This document shows, one piece after another, positions 1-6,667 of a stretch of 8,875 nucleotides of DNA. The notes beneath the pieces were generated by a model. The model saw nothing but the letters and a program-made list of their open reading frames with translations, did not search any database and was not told the DNA's origin. How positions within the stretch are numbered: position 1 is the stretch's first letter; every line of letters starts with the position of its first letter. The DNA lies in NCBI GenBank assembly GCA_947367725.1, contig CANBFZ010000049.1, positions 1 through 8,875 of the forward strand, given 5' to 3'. This DNA comes from an uncultured Eubacterium sp. GTDB lineage: Bacteria > Bacillota > Clostridia > Peptostreptococcales > Anaerovoracaceae. Made by a program: the position numbers and the translations under genes.

Positions 1-113
1 TCGTCTGTAATTGCAGAGATTTTTCCGTCTTCTATATATAAATTTGTGATTCGGTCGATTGCTTGTGCGGGATCGACCACCCTGCCGTTTTGAATGCGTA
101 CGCGTTTTTTCAT
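1..113 (-). CDS. Amidohydrolase, probably dihydroorotase (N-terminal part only)
   Basis: Reading leftward from the ATG at 113 gives 37 complete codons that run off the window without a stop. The protein starts [20 protein letters not shown] and continues through an IEDGKISAI segment. This is the usual opening of dihydroorotase and related cyclic amidohydrolases: a short beta strand, 'NGRVVDP', then 'IEDGKI' in the small beta-sandwich domain. Dihydroorotase closes carbamoyl-aspartate to dihydroorotate in pyrimidine synthesis, but the metal-binding HxH motif and the rest of the catalytic barrel lie outside the window. Hydantoinase-like or D-aminoacylase-like relatives therefore remain possible. 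A GGGGAGA ribosome binding site (122-128, minus strand) sits 8 bases from the ATG, and a good promoter lies upstream. It is transcribed divergently from prfA. The amidohydrolase superfamily is well supported; the exact activity is inferred. Confidence 0.72.
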   Translation of the reverse strand, partial: MKKRVRIQNGRVVDPAQAIDRITNLYIEDGKISAITD

Positions 114-145
114 GATGCTTTTCTCCCCTGTATTGTTTGAGAAAT

Positions 146-174
146 ATTTTACCCTTTAGATCGCGGAAAGTCAA
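146..174 (-). promoter_or_regulatory. Sigma-A promoter of the amidohydrolase gene
   Basis: On the minus strand TTGACT (174-169) is separated by exactly 17 bases from TAAAAT (151-146). The match to the housekeeping consensus is 5/6 at both boxes, with ideal spacing. The predicted start of transcription is near 139, giving a short leader of about 25 bases before the ATG at 113. Confidence 0.75.
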
Positions 175-181
175 TGGCTGA

Positions 182-229
182 AACGAAGCGTACCATGTAA
201 AGCGAAGCGGCATGGGGCGCTGCTTCGTT
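182..229. repeat. Repeat patch between the divergent promoters
   Basis: AACGAAGC (182-189) is an exact inverted match to GCTTCGTT (222-229). The core CGAAGCG also occurs as a direct repeat at 184-190 and 203-209, so either copy could pair with the right arm. There is no T-tract after the right arm, so it is not a convincing terminator. The location between two divergent promoters would suit a protein-binding site, but nothing more can be said. I see no gene in the rest of 114-383. Confidence 0.4.
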
Positions 230-309
230 CGATGCGTTTTCCATATCTGCGTTGCAAGCAGAATGCGATTGCTTTTGTAGGGTCAGTGATGGGAAAATTC
301 ATTTTTCAA

Positions 310-338
310 TTGTAGGAAATCACAATTTGTGGTAGAAT
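310..338 (+). promoter_or_regulatory. Promoter of the prfA operon
   Basis: TTGTAG (310-315) and TAGAAT (333-338) are 17 bases apart. A TG at 330-331 one base before the -10 box gives an extended -10 element, which compensates for the weaker -35 box. The predicted start is near 345, leaving a leader of about 39 bases that holds only the ribosome binding site. Confidence 0.65.
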
Positions 339-383
339 ATATATTTAGATAGATATGACGATTTTTATTTTGAGGAGATAGAT

Positions 384-1448
384 ATGTTTGATAAGTTAGA
401 CTTTATTGTTGAGAAATATCAGGAATTATCCCTGAAGGTTTCTGACCCGGAGGTTATCAATGACCAGCCGACGTGGCAGAAATACATCAAGGAAATGGGC
501 GAGATGGAGCCAATCGTCAAAAAATACGAAGAATACAAGAAAGCCAAAGAGGGACTTCGCGACGCAAAAGATATCGTTGAGAATGAGACAGACGAAGAAA
601 TGCGTGATCTGGCGAAAATGGAAATCAATGAACTGGAAGAGCAGATCGAGAAGAACGAGGAAGAACTGAAAGTGCTGCTGCTGCCGAAAGATCCTAATGA
701 CGAAAAGAACGTAATTCTGGAAGTCAGAGCTGGCACCGGCGGCGATGAAGCGGCGCTGTTTGCACAGGATCTTTTAAGAATGTATATGCGTTATGCGGAA
801 AGACACAGATGGAAGACGGAGCTGATGGACGTCAATGATACAGGCATCGGCGGCATTAAGGAAGCAGTCGTATTGATCAAGGGTAAGGGGGCTTACTCCA
901 GACTGAAATACGAGAGCGGCGTGCACCGGGTGCAGCGTGTACCAGAAACCGAGTCTGCAGGACGTGTGCATACGTCGGCGGCAACGGTAGCGGTACTTCC
1001 GGAAGTTGACGACGTGGAAGTAGACCTGAATCCAAATGACGTCAGGGTGGACGTTTACAGAGCATCCGGCAACGGCGGTCAGTGTGTAAATACCACAGAC
1101 TCAGCGGTTAGACTGACCCATGAACCGACGGGGCTTGTCGTAACCTGCCAGGACGAAAAATCTCAGATTAAGAATAAAGAAAAGGCGTTCAAAGTATTGA
1201 AAGCCAGACTGTATGACCTGAAACTGCAGGAACAGAACAAAGAAATTTCCGAAGCCAGAAAGAGTCAGGTTGGCTCTGGCGACAGAAGTGAGAGAATCAG
1301 AACCTTTAACTTTCAGCAGGGCAGAGTGTCCGAGCACAGAATCGGTCTTACGCTGTACCGGCTGGACGCCATCTTAGATGGGGATCTGGACGAAATCATT
1401 GACGGATTGATTACCAGTGATCAGGCAGAGAAGATGAAAAACTTCTAA
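384..1448 (+). CDS. prfA: Peptide chain release factor 1 (RF1)
   Basis: RF1 reads UAA and UAG in the ribosomal A site and triggers release of the finished protein. The 354-residue product has the normal length and order: an N-terminal helical coiled region (about 1-100, very rich in E and K), the tripeptide stop-codon recognition motif PET at 187-189 within RVPETES, and the catalytic GGQ at 231-233. The PxT form marks it as RF1 rather than RF2 (SPF). The residue after GGQ is Cys234 where many RF1 proteins have His; from memory Cys is common in Clostridia. The start is fixed by GAGGAGA (372-378) five bases upstream. The gene ends in tandem stops TAA TAG (1446-1451), both read by RF1 itself. 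The methyltransferase gene prmC, often beside prfA, is not adjacent here. It is the first gene of the probable operon reaching to tyrS. Confidence 0.97.
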   Translation: MFDKLDFIVEKYQELSLKVSDPEVINDQPTWQKYIKEMGEMEPIVKKYEEYKKAKEGLRDAKDIVENETDEEMRDLAKMEINELEEQIEKNEEELKVLLLPKDPNDEKNVILEVRAGTGGDEAALFAQDLLRMYMRYAERHRWKTELMDVNDTGIGGIKEAVVLIKGKGAYSRLKYESGVHRVQRVPETESAGRVHTSAATVAVLPEVDDVEVDLNPNDVRVDVYRASGNGGQCVNTTDSAVRLTHEPTGLVVTCQDEKSQIKNKEKAFKVLKARLYDLKLQEQNKEISEARKSQVGSGDRSERIRTFNFQQGRVSEHRIGLTLYRLDAILDGDLDEIIDGLITSDQAEKMKNF

Positions 1449-1499
1449 TAGAATTTGTCTTTTTGCACACGGCGTTGCCAACTGGGCGGGCACTAAATT

Positions 1500-2942
1500 A
1501 TGATGAACACAAAGATATTTACAGATACAACGGAAGATATCGCGGCGGCAGGAAACCTTCTTGCAGCAGGCGGATTGGTGGCATTTCCGACAGAGACGGT
1601 ATACGGTCTGGGTGCAAATGCCCTGGATGCCGAAGCGGTCGGCAAGGTTTATGCAGCCAAGGGCAGACCTTCTGACAATCCTATGATTGTCCATATATCG
1701 TCAAAATGCGATTTGGAAAAACTGACGCCGGAGATTACAGCGCAGATGCGGGTATTAGCAGATGCTTTCTGGCCGGGACCGATGACCATGATTGTACCCA
1801 GGCTGCCTGTGATTCCCGATACCACCACCGGGGGGCTGGATACTGTGGGCATTCGGATGCCGGATCACCCTGTGGCGCTTTCGCTGATCAGCGCTGCTGG
1901 CTGTCCAATTGCGGCGCCCAGCGCCAATCTTTCCGGAAAGCCAAGTCCTACGACCGCAAGGGATGTCATAGAAGACTTAGACGGCAGGGTGGACGCGATC
2001 ATACAAAGTACAGACTGCCAGGTGGGCATTGAGTCTACCGTTATCGATTTGACTGGCGCGGTGCCGATGATTTTGAGACCGGGCATTCTGACAAAAGAAG
2101 AATTTGAGAAGGTATTAGGCATACCGGTGCGCGTTGATCCAACGCTAAACCAGCGTCCCGATGCGATAAATGCAGGGGCACTGAAGCCAAAAGCACCAGG
2201 CATGAAATATAAACATTATGCACCGAAAGCAGAAATGCTGGTCTTTGAAGGGGGCGAAGAAGCCGTGCGGCGAGCCATTGCCGCAGAAGCCCAAAGACAG
2301 GAGGCTGCGGGAAACCGTGTCTGTATCCTTCGCTTTGATGGGGACAAGCCGGCAGAAGCTGCCCATCAGTTTTTTGCAAGACTTAGGCAGGCAGACCGGG
2401 AAAAGGCAGATCTCATTTTGGCGGCAGCGCTGCCAGAAGAAGGCGTTGGCTTTTCCGTCATGAACAGAATGCTGAAGTCTGCAGGATATCACATCAGAAA
2501 GGTGAATGAAATGAAAATCGCAATTGCCAGCGACCATGGCGGTTTTGCCTTAAAAGAGGTCGTAAAGAAACATTTAATAGAAAGGGGATATGAAGTAGTG
2601 GACCTTGGAACAAATTCCGATGCGTCCGTGGATTATCCCGTATATGGAAAAGCCTGCGGCGAAGCAGTTACCGGCGGCAAGGCAGATTTAGGTGTGGTTG
2701 TCTGCGGTACAGGCATCGGCATTTCTATTGCCGCCAATAAGGTGAAGGGCGTTCGATGCGGTCTTTGTACATCTGTAGAGATGGCGCGGCTGACCAGACA
2801 GCATAACAATGCCAATGTGCTGGCGCTGGGCGGAAGAACTACCGCGCCGGAACTTGCTGTAGAAATTGTTGATGCATGGCTGGATACAGAATTTGAAGGC
2901 GGTCGTCACGAAAGACGCACGGCTATGCTGGACGACATGTAA
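1500..2942 (+). CDS. Sua5 threonylcarbamoyl-AMP synthase fused to ribose-5-phosphate isomerase B
   Basis: One uninterrupted 480-codon frame encodes two complete enzymes. Residues 1-337 are Sua5 (YwlC), which makes threonylcarbamoyl-AMP for the t6A37 modification of ANN-decoding tRNAs. Visible marks are [10 protein letters not shown] (30-39), KGRPSDNP (54-61), [11 protein letters not shown] (141-151), the ESTVID strand (178-183), the linker [10 protein letters not shown] (233-242), and a C-terminal Sua5 domain ending near HIRKV (331-335). Residues 338-480 are RpiB, which interconverts ribose-5-phosphate and ribulose-5-phosphate: SDHGG (344-348), VCGTGIG with the likely catalytic Cys402, and the [12 protein letters not shown] segment with His435. 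Each half has the normal length for a stand-alone protein, so there is no linker. In related bacteria these are usually separate neighbouring genes. The start is 1500 or the adjacent in-frame ATG at 1503, because an in-frame TAA lies at 1494. The upstream GGGCGGG (1484-1490) is a poor ribosome binding site. Both activities are well supported; whether the product stays fused is inferred. Confidence 0.93.
   Translation: MMNTKIFTDTTEDIAAAGNLLAAGGLVAFPTETVYGLGANALDAEAVGKVYAAKGRPSDNPMIVHISSKCDLEKLTPEITAQMRVLADAFWPGPMTMIVPRLPVIPDTTTGGLDTVGIRMPDHPVALSLISAAGCPIAAPSANLSGKPSPTTARDVIEDLDGRVDAIIQSTDCQVGIESTVIDLTGAVPMILRPGILTKEEFEKVLGIPVRVDPTLNQRPDAINAGALKPKAPGMKYKHYAPKAEMLVFEGGEEAVRRAIAAEAQRQEAAGNRVCILRFDGDKPAEAAHQFFARLRQADREKADLILAAALPEEGVGFSVMNRMLKSAGYHIRKVNEMKIAIASDHGGFALKEVVKKHLIERGYEVVDLGTNSDASVDYPVYGKACGEAVTGGKADLGVVVCGTGIGISIAANKVKGVRCGLCTSVEMARLTRQHNNANVLALGGRTTAPELAVEIVDAWLDTEFEGGRHERRTAMLDDM
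2498..2513 (+). promoter_or_regulatory. Internal ribosome binding site and start codon for stand-alone RpiB
   Basis: Inside the fusion frame, AAAGGTGA (2498-2505) lies five bases before an ATG (2511-2513) at exactly the natural first residue of RpiB ([11 protein letters not shown]). This Shine-Dalgarno-like site is better than the one in front of the whole frame. It suggests that a separate 143-residue RpiB is made as well as, or instead of, the fused form. The same bases hold a TGA at 2503-2505 in the next frame, where a former Sua5 stop might have been. Translation from this site is an inference. Confidence 0.55.
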
Positions 2943-2971
2943 ACAAGATCGCAGAAAATGGAGGAGAAAAC

Positions 2972-3601
2972 ATGAGTAAAGTATACATATTTGACCACCC
3001 GCTGATTCAGCACAAGGTTGCCCTTTTACGGAAGACAGATACCAGCACCAAGGATTTCAGAGAACTGGCAAAAGAAATTGCCATGCTGATGGGGTTTGAG
3101 GCAACTAGAAATTTGCCGCTGAAAGAGGTCGAAATAGAAACACCGCTATGCACCACGAAAGTGAACATGCTGGAGGGGGAAGACATCGCCATTGTACCAA
3201 TTCTTCGCGCAGGACTGGGCTTTGTGGACGGCATGCTGGCATTAGTGCCAAATGCCAAAGTTGGACATGTGGGACTTTACCGCGATCCGGATACCCATAT
3301 GCCGGTGGAATACTACTGCAAGCTGCCCACCGATATTGAGAAACGGCAGATTTTTGTCGTGGATCCCATGCTGGCTACTGGCGGAAGTGCAGCGGCTGCC
3401 ATTGACTTTATTAAGCAGAGAGGCGGGAGGAATATTACATTCATGTGCCTGATTGCTGCACCGGAGGGCATCGCGGTGCTGCAGGAAGCACATCCGGATG
3501 TGGATATTTATATCGCAGCCAAAGACGAGAGACTGAACGAGCATGCCTACATTCTTCCGGGGCTGGGAGATGCGGGTGACCGGTTGTTCGGTACCAAATA
3601 A
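2972..3601 (+). CDS. upp: Uracil phosphoribosyltransferase
   Basis: This cytoplasmic salvage enzyme joins uracil to PRPP to give UMP. The 209-residue product has the normal family length. Visible motifs are PILRAGLG (76-83), the PRPP-binding loop [12 protein letters not shown] (129-140), and the C-terminal uracil-binding signature [15 protein letters not shown] (194-208). The start is set by GGAGGAG (2960-2966), five bases from the ATG. It begins 29 bases after the Sua5-RpiB frame with no terminator between, so the two are probably co-transcribed. The pairing makes sense because ribose-5-phosphate is the precursor of PRPP. An rpiB - upp neighbourhood is common in Firmicutes. No PyrR-type attenuator or other pyrimidine-responsive leader is visible in the short gap. 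Confidence 0.97.
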   Translation: MSKVYIFDHPLIQHKVALLRKTDTSTKDFRELAKEIAMLMGFEATRNLPLKEVEIETPLCTTKVNMLEGEDIAIVPILRAGLGFVDGMLALVPNAKVGHVGLYRDPDTHMPVEYYCKLPTDIEKRQIFVVDPMLATGGSAAAAIDFIKQRGGRNITFMCLIAAPEGIAVLQEAHPDVDIYIAAKDERLNEHAYILPGLGDAGDRLFGTK

Positions 3602-3648
3602 CTAGATAAAATTCCAGGGCAAAATTCTAAAGAAAGAGGATATGTACC

Positions 3649-4977
3649 ATGAAAAATTTTATTCCTGACAACGTGAGCAAGTTTGATAACGTTTACGATG
3701 TACTGAAAGAGAGAGGTTTTATCGAACAGGTGACAGATGAAGAGGCTGTCAGAGAACTGCTGGGCAAAGAGAAAATTAAATTTTATATCGGCTTTGACCC
3801 GACTGCAGACTGTCTGCATATTGGACATTTTATGCAGGTGATCATTTTGATGTACATGCAGAAATATGGGCATACACCGGTTGTTTTGCTGGGCGGCGGC
3901 ACTGGCATGGTAGGCGATCCGTCGGGCAGACAGGATATGCGCCAGATGATGACCGTGGATACCATCGACGACAACTGTGCGGCATTTAAAAAGCTGTTTG
4001 ATAAATACCTGGATTTTGATGACGAATGGAAATACGAGGGCAATCAGGGTGTTTATGCACCAGGCCATCAGAATAGAGAACCGCTGCCGGGCAAAGCCAT
4101 CAGCGTTAACAATGCCCATTGGCTGAGACCGCTGAACTATGTGGAGTTTGTCAGAGAAGTCGGCACCTGCTTCAATGTGAATAACATGCTCAGAGCAGAG
4201 TGCTTTAAGCAGAGAATGGAACAGGGGTTGTCTTTCTTTGAATTTAACTATATGCTGATGCAGGGCTATGACTTTATGGTCATGGCAAGAGACTTTGGTC
4301 TGAAGATGCAATTTGGCGGCAACGACCAGTGGTCCAATATTATCGCAGGCGTTGACCTTTCCAGAAAGCTCTGCAACATTCCGGTTTACGGCATGACCTT
4401 TGCGCTGCTTACCAATAGCGAGGGCAAGAAGATGGGCAAGACCCAGAAGGGCGCGCTGTGGCTTTCTGCAGAGAGAACTTCTCCGTATGAGTTCTACCAG
4501 TACTGGAGAAACGTAGGTGACGCAGATGTAGAAAAATGCCTGCGGATGCTGACTTTCCTGCCGATGGACGAAGTCAAACGCCTGGCTTCGCTGGAAGGGG
4601 CAGAGATCAATCACGCCAAAGAAGTGCTGGCGTATGAAGTGACCAAACTGGTACATGGCGAGGAAGAAGCGAAGAAGGCGCAGGAGGGCGCCAGAGCAGC
4701 CTTTGGTGGCGGTGGAGATTCTGCAAATATTCCAACGACAGAAATGGAGGCGGCGGCGTTTGCTGGCGACGGCAAAGGACTGGTTTCTCTGATCAAGGAA
4801 TTGGGCCTAGTACCAAGCAATGGCGAGGGCTTTAGAACCATTGAACAGGGCGGACTTTCTGTCAATGGGGAAAAGGTAACAAACCCGAAGATGAACGTAA
4901 CGGCTGACCTGTTTAAGGATGGCGAGCTGCTGATTCAGAAAGGGAAGAAAAAGTTTCACAAGGTTGTAATCAAATAG
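3649..4977 (+). CDS. tyrS: Tyrosyl-tRNA synthetase
   Basis: This class I aminoacyl-tRNA synthetase attaches tyrosine to tRNA-Tyr. The 442 residues show the Rossmann-fold HIGH motif (57-60, within CLHIGH), GDPSGR (89-94), the tyrosine-binding YMLMQGYDF (201-209), GGNDQWSNI (223-231), and KMGKT (261-265) as the KMSKS-loop equivalent. An S4-like RNA-binding domain lies at about 375-442, with [14 protein letters not shown] as its core. The length is slightly above the usual 400-430. AAAGAGGA (3633-3640) lies eight bases before the ATG. The gap after upp is 47 bases, too short for the T-box leader that often controls tyrS in Firmicutes, so expression probably follows the upstream operon promoter. 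A strong terminator follows. Confidence 0.97.
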   Translation: MKNFIPDNVSKFDNVYDVLKERGFIEQVTDEEAVRELLGKEKIKFYIGFDPTADCLHIGHFMQVIILMYMQKYGHTPVVLLGGGTGMVGDPSGRQDMRQMMTVDTIDDNCAAFKKLFDKYLDFDDEWKYEGNQGVYAPGHQNREPLPGKAISVNNAHWLRPLNYVEFVREVGTCFNVNNMLRAECFKQRMEQGLSFFEFNYMLMQGYDFMVMARDFGLKMQFGGNDQWSNIIAGVDLSRKLCNIPVYGMTFALLTNSEGKKMGKTQKGALWLSAERTSPYEFYQYWRNVGDADVEKCLRMLTFLPMDEVKRLASLEGAEINHAKEVLAYEVTKLVHGEEEAKKAQEGARAAFGGGGDSANIPTTEMEAAAFAGDGKGLVSLIKELGLVPSNGEGFRTIEQGGLSVNGEKVTNPKMNVTADLFKDGELLIQKGKKKFHKVVIK

Positions 4978-4994
4978 TATCGAAGATAATGCAG

Positions 4995-5030
4995 CAGGCG
5001 CCGCGGGATGCGGCGCCTGTTCGTTTTTTT
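4995..5030 (+). terminator. Intrinsic terminator after tyrS
   Basis: CAGGCGCCGC (4995-5004) pairs perfectly with GCGGCGCCTG (5010-5019): ten base pairs, almost all GC, around a five-base GGGAT loop. TTCG and seven T residues (5024-5030) follow. It closes the prfA-to-tyrS transcription unit. Confidence 0.95.
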
Positions 5031-5190
5031 GAGCGCCAGTACCGGTTTCGCCATGTAACCGCTGGAAAAATCGCGATGGGTCAGCAGATTGGAAATGATT
5101 TCACGGAACATGTGATCTCTTGCGCTGACACTTTGCATATCTTCCTGCATGGAAGGTATCAGATATGCGCAGGCAGGCTTTCTGTATGCT
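5031..5190 (-). pseudogene. Remnant of an AlbA_2 / divergent AAA_4 ATP-binding regulator (middle piece)
   Basis: Read on the minus strand, an open stretch encodes MQEDMQSVSARDHMFREI followed by ISNLLTHRDFSSGYMAKPV (core 5031-5150). It resembles the segment around 'SLRDKIFREIxANLLIHREY' at the start of the ATPase-like (HATPase_c_4 / AAA_4) domain of COG2865-type regulators that carry an N-terminal AlbA_2 (Schlafen-type) domain. Weak similarity may begin near KAYRKPACAYL (about 5189). Only about 40-50 residues of a protein normally 400-500 long survive. There is no N-terminal domain or C-terminal winged helix here, and the frame runs straight into the reverse of the tyrS terminator. A second remnant of the same family lies at 6144-6593. 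The match is from memory of the family. A functional small protein is unlikely. Confidence 0.5.
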
Positions 5191-5221
5191 TTTCCAAAAA
5201 TTGGGCAGGATAGAAGCATCA

Positions 5222-5235
5222 GGGGGTGTAAGATG
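5222..5235 (+). promoter_or_regulatory. Ribosome binding site that fixes the tocopherol-cyclase-like start
   Basis: GGGGGTG (5222-5228) stands four bases before the ATG at 5233. The same frame is open back to an ATG at 5149, but the residues this would add resemble nothing in the family, and those bases are antisense to the regulator remnant. The 5233 start gives the family-like opening MKDFFEGYYYKHQ. I see no convincing promoter in 5031-5221. Confidence 0.7.
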
Positions 5236-6036
5236 AAAGATTTTTTTGAAGGGTATTATTATAAACACCAAAAAGGGGATGAAACCCTATGCATCATCGC
5301 AGGCTGTGCAGGAACGTCCCGTTTTATTCAAGTCATCACGGAAAACCAGGCATGGCAGGCGCCTTTTACAGAGGGGAATCATTTTACAAAAGAAGGGATT
5401 CGCCTTGCAATAGAAACACCGGAGCTTTCACTGAAGGGAGAGATTCGCTACAAAAATCTAACGCCGCTTGGGACAGATATTATGGGACCTTTTCGATTTT
5501 TTTCTATGGAATGCAGTCATGGCGTCATCAGCATGTGCCATAGGCTCAGCGGTAAGGTGGAACTCAATGGGAGAACCATAGATTTTACTGGCGGTAAGGG
5601 CTATATTGAAATGGATAAAGGAAAGTCTTTTCCATCGGCGTATACATGGGTGCAGGCTAATGATTTTGTAGGTGTTTTACAGGAGGACTGTTCCATTATG
5701 GCGGCGGTTGCAAAGATACCATTTTGTGGTCTGCACTTTCGCGGCTGTATCTGCGCGATTTATTATAAGGGAAAAGAATACCGTCTTGCGACTTATCTGG
5801 GCGTGCGTGTGGTTGAATGCAGCCGCAGGCGCATTGTTTTACGGCAGGGAAAGTATCGTTTGGAAATCAAAATTCGAGGCGAAAGCGGACATCTGCTTCG
5901 GGCGCCTGTAAAGGGAGAAATGCGCCGTATGATAGTGGAATCAGCAAGCTGTCCGGTAGAATTTGATTTTTTCTGCCGGGGAAAATTGATGTTTCATCTT
6001 CGATCAGAGCATGCGGGATTTGAATATGAGGTGTAA
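5233..6036 (+). CDS. Tocopherol cyclase family protein
   Basis: The 267-residue product resembles bacterial members of the tocopherol cyclase family (PF14249), the family of plant VTE1. Visible marks are the opening EGYYYKHQ (6-13), LTPLGTDIMGPF (76-87), MECSHGVISM (92-101), GRTIDFTGGKGYIEMDKG (113-130) leading into SFPSAYTWVQANDF (132-145), and a beta-rich C-terminal half with GLHFRGCIC (166-174) and LRSEHAGFEYE (256-266). In VTE1 the matching segment has a Trp-Gly before the FP; here Lys129 stands at the Trp position. No signal peptide or membrane segment is visible. Plants use this fold to close the chromanol ring, but a fermentative anaerobe is not expected to make tocopherol, so the substrate is unknown. 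Members in Firmicutes are hypothetical. The gene stands alone between two regulator remnants on the other strand. Family call fairly sure; function unknown. Confidence 0.72.
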   Translation: MKDFFEGYYYKHQKGDETLCIIAGCAGTSRFIQVITENQAWQAPFTEGNHFTKEGIRLAIETPELSLKGEIRYKNLTPLGTDIMGPFRFFSMECSHGVISMCHRLSGKVELNGRTIDFTGGKGYIEMDKGKSFPSAYTWVQANDFVGVLQEDCSIMAAVAKIPFCGLHFRGCICAIYYKGKEYRLATYLGVRVVECSRRRIVLRQGKYRLEIKIRGESGHLLRAPVKGEMRRMIVESASCPVEFDFFCRGKLMFHLRSEHAGFEYEV

Positions 6037-6101
6037 ATCGGAATTGCATCTCGTTTGAATATGCAAAAAATTTAAGTATGGAATAAAGACGTATTAAGGG
6101 A

Positions 6102-6142
6102 AATCCCTGGCATACCTACCATTTGTAGGTGCGCCGGGGATT
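6102..6142. repeat. Long near-perfect hairpin between convergent frames
   Basis: AATCCCTGG (6102-6110) pairs with CCGGGGATT (6134-6142). Inside it ACCTAC (6114-6119) pairs with GTAGGT (6125-6130) around a CATTT loop. The three-base join contributes one C-G pair, one A-C mismatch and one U-G pair, so the stem is about 18 pairs with one mismatch. It lies after the tocopherol-cyclase-like stop (+) and immediately after the stop of the remnant on the minus strand. Neither side carries an immediate T-tract, so it may be a weak two-way terminator or a dispersed palindromic repeat. Confidence 0.6.
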
Positions 6143-6143
6143 G

Positions 6144-6593
6144 TTAACATTTAATATATTTTTGATTTGGACTTTTTGGTTTATCGGGGTACAGCATCTG
6201 AATTTTCCCACTTGAGAGAAGCGGAAGAAGGTAAGTCTTGCGAAAGTGTTTTGTATTTGTTAGTCCCAGGTAATGCATCATTTCTTTTTTGCTTCTAGGA
6301 GCAGCACAAAAATCAACTAGCGCAAGCAGTCTTTTTTCAACAGCATGGGTGGTAGCATCTGTATTTATCTCTACCGGCCCCACGGTTGCGGTAGCAATTT
6401 CAGACAGCGGAATTGTGATGCGGAAAATCGCATCGGTTTTATGCTGGGGAAGGACTGACATAATTGTACTGTCTTGCCCGAAAAGCAGTATTCCGGCTAA
6501 AGTGACTCCTTCTTTTTGGGTGCATTCATCAATACAATGCCAACTGTGTATAATCTTTTGCTTTTTGAATATTCGGCTTGGGACGATCCATGT
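6144..6593 (-). pseudogene. AlbA_2 / divergent AAA_4 ATP-binding regulator, internally deleted
   Basis: The minus-strand frame is open from 6689, but recognisable similarity begins near 6593. IFKKQKIIHS and EGVTLAGILLFGQDS then SVLPQHKTDA resemble the linker of COG2865-type regulators ('GFTLAAxLLFGKDE...LPHHKTDA'). The frame then jumps directly to IFRITIPL, which resembles the end of the ATPase-like domain. It finishes with a full C-terminal winged helix (VEKRLLALVDFC, PRSKKEMMHYLGL, HFRKTYLLPLLSSGKI, YPDKPKSPNQKYIK) and a natural TAA at 6146-6144. The N-terminal AlbA_2 domain and most of the ATPase-like domain are missing, probably some 200 residues at the internal join alone. The upstream end collides with the start of the GntR gene on the other strand. 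Intact members are DNA- or RNA-linked regulators of uncertain function. Family recognition is from memory; the deletion is inferred from it. Confidence 0.6.
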
Positions 6594-6610
6594 ACAGGAA
6601 AATTTTCTGC

Positions 6611-6639
6611 TTGACAACTGCCAAATAACAATGCAAACT
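6611..6639 (+). promoter_or_regulatory. Possible promoter of the GntR regulator gene
   Basis: A perfect TTGACA (6611-6616) is followed 17 bases later by CAAACT (6634-6639), which matches the -10 consensus at only three of six positions. The distance to the ATG at 6668 is suitable. The weak -10 would suit a low-level or activated promoter. It lies inside the decayed minus-strand gene region. Confidence 0.4.
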
Positions 6640-6667
6640 AATAGATGGTAGAAATTAGGAGGCGTAC

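Noticed and set aside
231..383. Possible riboswitch or T-box leader before prfA
   Set aside because: The promoter at 310-338 leaves a leader of only about 39 bases, with no stem-loop or T-box consensus.
1074..1088. GGQ followed by Cys instead of His in RF1, considered as a functional anomaly
   Set aside because: The catalytic GGQ itself is intact, and from memory Cys at the next position is frequent in clostridial RF1 proteins, so it is a lineage variant.
1374..1694. 106-codon minus-strand frame across the prfA - sua5 gap
   Set aside because: Cys- and His-rich reading antisense to two well-supported genes, with no ribosome binding site or family match.
3547..4656. 369-codon open frame on the minus strand
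   Set aside because: It lies almost wholly antisense to tyrS, which has every motif of a real synthetase. The protein is low-similarity, rich in His, Phe and Cys, and has no ribosome binding site or recognisable domain.
4989..5213. 74-codon frame on the + strand after tyrS
   Set aside because: It runs through the tyrS terminator hairpin and antisense to the regulator remnant, and has no recognisable features.
5149..5232. Extended N-terminus of the tocopherol-cyclase-like gene from an ATG at 5149
   Set aside because: The added 28 residues do not resemble the family, there is no ribosome binding site at 5149, and a good site (5222-5228) serves the ATG at 5233.
6044..6066. TTGCAT ... ATGCAA inverted repeat just after the tocopherol-cyclase-like stop, considered as a terminator
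   Set aside because: Only six AT-rich pairs with an 11-base loop, followed by A residues rather than T on the + strand, so it would not terminate transcription there.
6289..6651. 120-codon frame on the + strand
   Set aside because: It is antisense to the AlbA_2/AAA_4 remnant. The minus-strand reading has clear family similarity and this one has none.
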